The position numbers were made by a program, and so were the translations under genes. DNA of 64,000 bases from CAYNWT01 sp964450955 (GTDB taxonomy: Bacteria > Planctomycetota > Planctomycetia > Planctomycetales > Planctomycetaceae): assembly GCA_964450955.1 (NCBI GenBank), contig CAYVFI010000009.1, positions 111,833-175,832 of the forward strand. The letters run 5' to 3'. Of the stretch, positions 58,753-64,000 are shown in pieces. The notes beneath the pieces are model-generated. The model was given only the letters and a program-made list of their open reading frames with translations. It was not told the origin of the DNA and ran no database searches. The first letter of the stretch is position 1, and each line of letters begins with the position of its first letter.

Positions 58753-60663
58753 ATGTTGCAGCTGCCGCTGGCCGTCGATTGGCCAATGATCGTTTTTCCT
58801 GCCCTCATCGGTGGTGGTGCCATCACTGCCGGGTGGATGTGGATTAAGCACAAGATACGCCGCGGTAAGGTCGAGGCGGAACTTGATGAGTTCAAGACGC
58901 GAGTGGTCCGATCAGGCGACGTGATGGACGGCCTGCGGGAGAAGCATAAGAAGTTGCCCGCCGTTGACGAAGACTTCACGGTTCCTATGGAAGGCGCGAC
59001 GCGGCAAGAGTACGACGCGATCGAAATTGTGCTGGACAACTACCGTGATCGATGGTTGGAACTCATGGAAACATGGGACAAGGTTCAGGAACTTGTCGAA
59101 ACCGAAGGCACCGGGCGGAAGGCTCAGTTTCAACAAGCCAGCGCGATGCTGAAAGATCAAAGCAAGCTGGAACAACTGGCTGCGCTGGAGTCGGAATGCA
59201 AACAGCGGATCGGTCGTTTGGAAAACGCACACGAAGACGCACGGGCGGCTATTGGCAAGGTGGAAGGGCTAAGCGAAGAACTTATCGGCGAACTGGGCCA
59301 GATTGCGGCTCGTGAATACGCGCCCGATCCTTACCAGACCGAGATGGATGTTGTCGCTGAACTCACTGACACAGGCACCCAACAGGTCGATGCGGATCCG
59401 CTGACCGCCAGTTCCACTCTGTCGGACGCGCGTGAACAATTAGAAGCACTGTTGCAGCGGACTCGCGATGTCATTCAGTGTGAAGACGCCGCCCGTGGCC
59501 TGGATAAAAAGGTCGAAGATCTCGACACCCGCACAAAGAAGATGCGAGCCGATGGGTTCTTGTTTGCAGAACCAGAGGCATCACCCGACAAGCTGGCAGC
59601 CGACTTCGGCAGTCTGCGATCAGAAATCAAGTTGCACCTCAACCGCGGTGGCGTCGACACCGCCCGCCGCGCCTTAGACGCCATGCAGCGCCGGGTTGAC
59701 GAATTGGAAACGGTTCTGGATACCAGCGTGACGATGCAGGACAACTGCCGCACGCTGTTGGAAGAACGTCGATCTGCAATGCGTCGTCTGCTGGACGAAG
59801 CCGCGACCGCGCAGCTGGAAGAGAAACATCTTGAGAAAAACTACCCCGTTGATTCATGGCGAGGGGCAATCGATAACCTTGAATCTGCCCGGGGTATGGT
59901 TGCGACGATGTCGGAACTGTTGGACCAGGCCGAAGCGGCCATCGACATCAAGACGCAGCACTACATTCGGGCCAGTCACCTGATCGCGGAAGTGCGAAGC
60001 CGCGAAGCCGAAGTTTCAGACAGCATTGCTGAGGTCACTAAGCGGCGTCAGGAACTGGACGCTCAACGGGCCGAATGTGAAGCTCGCGTTGACAAGATTG
60101 AATCTGAATCCGATCGCATCGGCCGTTTGTTAACGGAGAGCCGAGCGGACCGGGACTTGTGCAACAACCGCTACCGAATGGCCAGAGACCGTGTTCAGGA
60201 CGTATTGCGTTCCACCAGGCAGGAACCGACAGACTGGCCCTACGTTGCAACCAAGGTGGAAGAATGCGGAGCCGACTTCCAACGCGTTGAAGAACTGTTC
60301 AAGCAGGATTTACAGCTCCACGGACAGGCTCAAAGCGAAGTCGCTCAGGCCGAACAGGAAATTCGCAAAGCCCGCAGCTTCTACCGAGCCGGCATCTCAG
60401 CCGACCTCTCACGCGCCTCCGGAATTCTACTGGATGCCAGCCGCGCGCTTTCGAATCAGGATTACGAACGCGCCGTCCAGCACGCGAATCAGGCTCAACA
60501 GGCCGCCCGTGATGCGTTGGGTGCTGCCCAACAACGCATGGAACGCCGCCAGCGCGAACTGGACCGAGTTCAATGGCAACGCCGTCAACGCCAAATGCGC
60601 GACCTGGTCCAATTCGGAGCCGCTGCAGCTGCGCGAGCTATCCAGGAAATGGGCCGCCGTTAG
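58753..60663 (+). CDS. Membrane-anchored coiled-coil protein, EzrA-like layout
   Basis: An N-terminal membrane helix (about residues 11-30) with no signal cleavage site is followed by about 600 residues of mostly helical, Glu/Arg/Gln-rich coiled coil with several breaks. The last 60 residues are Arg/Gln-rich. The layout (short outside segment, one helix, long cytoplasmic coiled coil) is like the Gram-positive division protein EzrA, but I see no sequence motif that proves homology. It could organise the cell envelope or division. Most planctomycetes lack FtsZ, so an EzrA role is not implied. Confidence 0.8.
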   Translation: MLQLPLAVDWPMIVFPALIGGGAITAGWMWIKHKIRRGKVEAELDEFKTRVVRSGDVMDGLREKHKKLPAVDEDFTVPMEGATRQEYDAIEIVLDNYRDRWLELMETWDKVQELVETEGTGRKAQFQQASAMLKDQSKLEQLAALESECKQRIGRLENAHEDARAAIGKVEGLSEELIGELGQIAAREYAPDPYQTEMDVVAELTDTGTQQVDADPLTASSTLSDAREQLEALLQRTRDVIQCEDAARGLDKKVEDLDTRTKKMRADGFLFAEPEASPDKLAADFGSLRSEIKLHLNRGGVDTARRALDAMQRRVDELETVLDTSVTMQDNCRTLLEERRSAMRRLLDEAATAQLEEKHLEKNYPVDSWRGAIDNLESARGMVATMSELLDQAEAAIDIKTQHYIRASHLIAEVRSREAEVSDSIAEVTKRRQELDAQRAECEARVDKIESESDRIGRLLTESRADRDLCNNRYRMARDRVQDVLRSTRQEPTDWPYVATKVEECGADFQRVEELFKQDLQLHGQAQSEVAQAEQEIRKARSFYRAGISADLSRASGILLDASRALSNQDYERAVQHANQAQQAARDALGAAQQRMERRQRELDRVQWQRRQRQMRDLVQFGAAAAARAIQEMGRR

Positions 60664-60843
60664 CTCATTCTGGGCCCAAGCGCGTTGCCCGCCGCACGCG
60701 CGGAGACAATTCCTGTCTTTCCCGCACGTTTGTGGTTCGTATGATTTGGTTGCGGAGATTCGATTTCGATCGAAGGTTTGCCCGCAAACATCGACGCCGG
60801 GATATTCTCGTCCGGTTAGCCCCGAACTGAAACGCGTGTCACT

Positions 60844-61344
60844 ATGGCCAAAGCGAAACTATTGTTGATGTTCTCTTTGTGTGCCATTTTGGGCGTGTTT
60901 GTTTTCTGGGGCGCGATAAGTGATGCGTATGGGCCAATGGAGCAGGCCGAATCGCAATGCCTGATTTGTCAACGGGGTCGAGTTGAAAGGTCGGTCTGCG
61001 GTTCGCAGGTCAAAGATGAAATAACAACCAGCCAGTATTCCGATTGGATTGACACATTCGTATCCAGTGAACACGAACATGTCTGGCTTGTGTATTCGCA
61101 TTCCAATCGCCGCAACTGGTTCGGAAATCAAGCGATCGCCTGCGGCGGCATTCCCGCGCTTTCGATGATCTTTTCGCGTCGTGGTGAATTGGGTGAGCAG
61201 AAGGCGCAGGAGCTGGTCAGGAAGTTCCACGAATTGGTTAAGGCAAAGCCCCGCTTCGATTTCGAAGAACTGAACGTATTCACGAACACGATTGCTGACG
61301 ACCCGAATTCGCTGCTTGATGCGAACGCCGCCAAGCGAAAGTAG
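60844..61344 (+). CDS. Hypothetical protein with N-terminal membrane helix, 166 aa
   Basis: A hydrophobic helix (about 6-25) is followed by a soluble region with CLICQRG near residue 39 and one more Cys, then a mixed domain. The stop codon lies inside a dispersed repeat (61338-61363), so the last residues may be repeat-derived. No family is recognised. Confidence 0.7.
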   Translation: MAKAKLLLMFSLCAILGVFVFWGAISDAYGPMEQAESQCLICQRGRVERSVCGSQVKDEITTSQYSDWIDTFVSSEHEHVWLVYSHSNRRNWFGNQAIACGGIPALSMIFSRRGELGEQKAQELVRKFHELVKAKPRFDFEELNVFTNTIADDPNSLLDANAAKRK

Positions 61345-61528
61345 CCATCAGGCTCCGCCGTGATGAGCGGCGCAGTGGCATCGTGCAAGTTGCAGCGGCT
61401 GGTCGTCCGGAGGGTGACCCGACAAGTCGCTTCGTCTTCCGTGCGGAGTTGAGTTCGATTGGCGTTGTCTTGGTTTCAGTGAGTGAATCCTGTCGTGCCA
61501 CGTCACGGCGGAGCGTGACGGCTACTTT
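61338..61528. repeat. Inverted pair of a 26-bp dispersed repeat
   Basis: AAAGTAGCC-N6-CTCCGCCGTGA at 61338-61363 and its inverted copy TCACGGCGGAG-N6-GGCTACTTT at 61503-61528 are identical outside the six variable bases. The left copy contains the TAG stop of the upstream gene. The stretch between holds no gene. Confidence 0.75.
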
Positions 61529-61574
61529 GTGCGCTGCCTTCGGCCGCTAATCGTTTTCGTGAATCTGGCAGTTG

Positions 61575-62384
61575 TTAACCCGTCTGCGGCCATGAGTCTG
61601 GCGCTACGAACATGCGTTGTATCTCGCTGTCGCCCGTGTTGGTTGTGATGCTAAGCATGACCGGGTAGCGGGAGTTGGCGAAGTGTGTGTTTAGTTGTGT
61701 TCGAAGTTCGGGGATTGGGACCAGGTTCTCGGTCGGAGCGGCAAGCCAGTTTGGTTTCATGAGAATCTGGCCGGCGTGTGCTTCGTATGTGTTAAGGAAG
61801 TCGAGTTCAGATTCGCGAATCCATTTGCCTCGCAGGTGGTGGGGGCTCATTCGTTCCGGCAGGCTTTGCGGTTCTCCAACGGATGGATGGTAAAACATGA
61901 TGCCCTTCACGAAACCTCGGCGGACTTGGACGTCGGGGTAGTACGTCTCGCTTAGTCGAAGTTGTTTCTCGAACAGCTTTGTAATTTTGCGTTCGAAGTT
62001 GTCGGAGGCGTTGGGTCCTGGGAAGTGGCTGCCGTTTTCGTTTGGAAAGTGAAGGAAGAACTTCACCGTGGCTTCCCAGTGGTTCAGTCGACCGTGTTCG
62101 TCGCGAAACAGAAAGTCCAGTTCGCCGACGGTCTGTTTGTCGACTTTGATTTGGCCACCCGTATCAACCATCTCGACACCGCGGATGTGTTGTAGCCAGA
62201 ACGCAAGCAGGCTTTCAAAGTAATAGCCGACTCGGTGGCTTTGGCGATTAGCGATGAACGCGCTGAGTTGGGCGTGGTCGATGGATGCGGCATCGACCAA
62301 AACTGATTCTGCCATCTCGGGATCGTCAACCAATGACGGGGTGTTCAAGACCCACAGCATGTCGCCAATCAGCTGTCGTTGCAT
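61575..62384 (-). CDS. DUF1853 family protein
   Basis: A 269-residue soluble protein. VGYYFESLLAFWLQH, ELDFLFRDEHGRLNHWEATVKFFLHF and YHPSVGEPQSLPERMSPHHLRGKWI match the DUF1853 family. The ELDF...WE.TVKF pattern resembles a PD-(D/E)XK nuclease core (Glu, Asp, Glu, Lys), so a nuclease-like fold is possible. The function is unknown. It is divergent from the gene to its right. Confidence 0.85.
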   Translation of the reverse strand: MQRQLIGDMLWVLNTPSLVDDPEMAESVLVDAASIDHAQLSAFIANRQSHRVGYYFESLLAFWLQHIRGVEMVDTGGQIKVDKQTVGELDFLFRDEHGRLNHWEATVKFFLHFPNENGSHFPGPNASDNFERKITKLFEKQLRLSETYYPDVQVRRGFVKGIMFYHPSVGEPQSLPERMSPHHLRGKWIRESELDFLNTYEAHAGQILMKPNWLAAPTENLVPIPELRTQLNTHFANSRYPVMLSITTNTGDSEIQRMFVAPDSWPQTG

Positions 62385-62486
62385 GCGTTGTTGCCTTTGA
62401 TTGGGATCGGGTGAAAGATCTCAGCGTTTGCGACGTGTTAGTGGTAGAGGATTACGCAGCGCTGCCTTGGACGTATCAGCGGCGTC

Positions 62487-63710
62487 GTGGTGGTAACAGT
62501 ATCGCAAGGCATCGCGGGTCGCGATATTACTTCTCGTCGAAGCTCTGGTGGTGGTCGGCCGAAGATGGCGACGCAGGGTGAGATTGCCGGTTTGGTCAAG
62601 CGGAGCCGGCCCGGTATTAGTCCGATTAAGACGGATAAGATTAGTCCGGGTTTCTCAATGCGAAAACCTGAGATGCGGCGCGAGGCGGTTGAGAAACTTG
62701 GTGGGAATGATGCGTCGGAGGCGGCCGTTGATCGTGGCCTGGAATGGCTGGCGGCTCATCAGTTTGAGAACGGCAAGTGGAGTGTCGAGGCGATGGGCTG
62801 CAAGGATCACGATTGCAAACAGCACGGTGCGTATCAGGCGGATTCGGCAGCGACAGGGCTGGCGCTGCTGGCGTTCCTGGGAGCCGGACACACTCATCGG
62901 TCGGGCGAACATCAGGCAGTGGTCGAACGTGGGCTGAAGTTCCTGATTGCGAATCAGAAGAAGAACGGTGATCTGTTCAAGGATGGTTCAGAGTTCACCT
63001 GGCTTTACGTTCACGGGATGGCGGCGATCGCGTTGTGCGAAGCGTACGGAATGACCAAAGATCCGAGCCTGAAAGAGCCAGCGCAGCGGGCACTGGACTT
63101 TATTGCGGCGTCACAGCATCCGAAGTTTGGTGGTTGGCGGTACAAGCCTCGGTTTGAATCAGACACATCCGTTTCCGGGTGGCAGTTAATGGCGCTGAAG
63201 AGTGGTGAGATGGCTGGCTTGTCTGTTTCGCAGTCGACGTACAACAAGATTGGGATGTGGTTGGATTCGGTTGAATCGAAAAAGGATCCGGGGACGTTCG
63301 CCTATCATCCGGATCAACAGCCGACCACAGCGATGACGGCGGAAGCGTTGCTGATGCGGCAGTACCTGGGCGCGAAGCGTTCGGATGCGAAGCTGATGGC
63401 CGGGGCTGATTTTCTGAAGATGCGGTTGCCGCGGAATGAGGCTCGCGATGCTTACTATTGGTACTACGGAACGCAGGTGATGTTCCATATGCAGGGCGAG
63501 CATTGGTCGGAGTGGAACGCGAACCTTCGCGATATGTTGACAGATGCCCAATCGAAGGATAGTTCGACCCGCGGCAGTTGGAGCCCGGTGAAACCGACGA
63601 AAGACAAGTGGGGCCCATCCGGTGGCCGGCACTATCTCACGTGTTTGAATCTGCTGATGCTTGAGGTGTATTACCGGCATCTACCGTTGTATATCGAGCT
63701 GGAAGAGTAA
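62487..63710 (+). CDS. Squalene-cyclase/prenyltransferase-repeat protein
   Basis: Alpha/alpha-barrel repeats related to squalene-hopene cyclase and prenyltransferase beta subunits (VDRGLEWLAAHQFENGKWS, VERGLKFLIANQKKNGDLF, AQRALDFIAASQHPKFGGWRY). The cyclase catalytic DXDD is not seen, so it is probably not a cyclase; this sub-family is common in planctomycetes with no known role. The start is unsure: GTG at 62487, ATG at 62565 or ATG at 62658. No signal peptide is visible from any of them. Confidence 0.85.
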   Translation: MVVTVSQGIAGRDITSRRSSGGGRPKMATQGEIAGLVKRSRPGISPIKTDKISPGFSMRKPEMRREAVEKLGGNDASEAAVDRGLEWLAAHQFENGKWSVEAMGCKDHDCKQHGAYQADSAATGLALLAFLGAGHTHRSGEHQAVVERGLKFLIANQKKNGDLFKDGSEFTWLYVHGMAAIALCEAYGMTKDPSLKEPAQRALDFIAASQHPKFGGWRYKPRFESDTSVSGWQLMALKSGEMAGLSVSQSTYNKIGMWLDSVESKKDPGTFAYHPDQQPTTAMTAEALLMRQYLGAKRSDAKLMAGADFLKMRLPRNEARDAYYWYYGTQVMFHMQGEHWSEWNANLRDMLTDAQSKDSSTRGSWSPVKPTKDKWGPSGGRHYLTCLNLLMLEVYYRHLPLYIELEE

Positions 63711-64000
63711 AGCCGAGGTACCGGGTTCTTCGTTGTGATTGAGGATTCTTAACGACTGTCTTTTTCGGACTGGAACTTTCTCATCCAGCCATAACCGATC
63801 TGTGCCAAGGCTAACGCTTCCGAAAGCTGTCTCGAGCGAATTCAAATAAAATGTTTTGGGTGCGATTGACGTGTGGTTAGTGGACTGCAACCATTAATAA
63901 TTGTTAATCGCCAATGCAACTCTTGTTAAATCAGGGGGGGCTGAACAGGGCAATCGCACGTTCAAGCTGCCTGAAACGCGGTTAAAATGCCTTTAAGTTT
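63711..64000. other. AT-rich intergenic end of the window
   Basis: The last 290 bp hold no gene that can be supported. The section 63830-63960 is clearly richer in A and T (TTAATAATTGTTAATCG and similar), which suggests a promoter region for a gene beyond the window. Confidence 0.4.

Noticed and set aside
63681..63890. A 69-codon minus-strand frame at the right end
   Set aside because: It overlaps the end of the squalene-cyclase-repeat gene and has no recognisable features.

Overview
The window looks like a chromosomal segment of a planctomycete (phylum Planctomycetota). This is inferred from gene families: a tandem DUF1080 lipoprotein, a di-heme DUF1111 oxidoreductase, three Hanks-type Ser/Thr kinases, a squalene-cyclase-repeat protein, a DUF2617 protein, a PEGA lipoprotein, an FGE-type enzyme, and many GTG starts in moderately GC-rich DNA. 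About 57 protein genes are supported. I see no rRNA, tRNA, CRISPR array, prophage or intact insertion sequence. Most of the window is ordinary housekeeping and signalling DNA, with several non-standard genes and a set of palindromic dispersed repeats.

Layout. 1-9.9 kb (minus strand): a truncated membrane protein, a di-heme oxidoreductase, an RNase HII-like protein, a DUF1080 lipoprotein, prfB (RF2, with its +1 recoding site), ugd and a gyrA-type gene. 10.4-17.7 kb: a zinc-ribbon protein, a sensor Ser/Thr kinase, a selenocysteine-containing ArsC-like protein (UGA read as Sec, so longer than a plain ORF call), gamma-glutamyltransferase, and a blaI-type repressor with its operator beside a collapsed blaR1-type gene. 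18-29 kb: acyltransferase, PhyH-type dioxygenase, MMPL transporter, methyltransferase, gap, then a same-strand run rpe / degenerate histidine phosphatase / accD / Ser/Thr kinase / rimI-like ending in a terminator. 29-37 kb: cysH, DUF2617, csrA, a tight four-gene minus-strand operon (TIM-barrel isomerase, membrane protein, FGE, DUF2079), and a Nif3 / DUF983 pair followed by a 178-bp hairpin-rich element. 37.5-45.4 kb: ankyrin protein, SUKH-like protein, glyA, a BRCT-MerR-TPR fusion, PIG-L deacetylase, thioredoxin-fold lipoprotein, and a LexA-like repressor that lacks the self-cleavage residues. 45.6-53.7 kb: an NtrC-type regulator and a histidine kinase flanking miaE, then PP2C phosphatase, a free-standing CHC2 zinc finger, PEGA lipoprotein and a Ser/Thr kinase. 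53.9-63.7 kb: mlaE-mlaF-mlaD plus a CYTH protein, LRR and coiled-coil proteins, DUF1853 and a squalene-cyclase-repeat protein.

How the genes work together. Central metabolism and translation (gap, rpe, accD, glyA, ugd, prfB, gyrA, rimI, miaE) are interleaved with phospho-signalling (three kinases, one PP2C phosphatase, a sigma-54 two-component pair) and envelope functions (Mla lipid transport, MMPL, lipoproteins). The most notable items are the selenoprotein, the LexA-like protein with a non-functional protease, the pseudo-histidine-phosphatase upstream of accD, the BRCT-MerR-TPR fusion, the gyrase A with both usual quinolone-contact residues replaced, and the 37.2-kb structured repeat.
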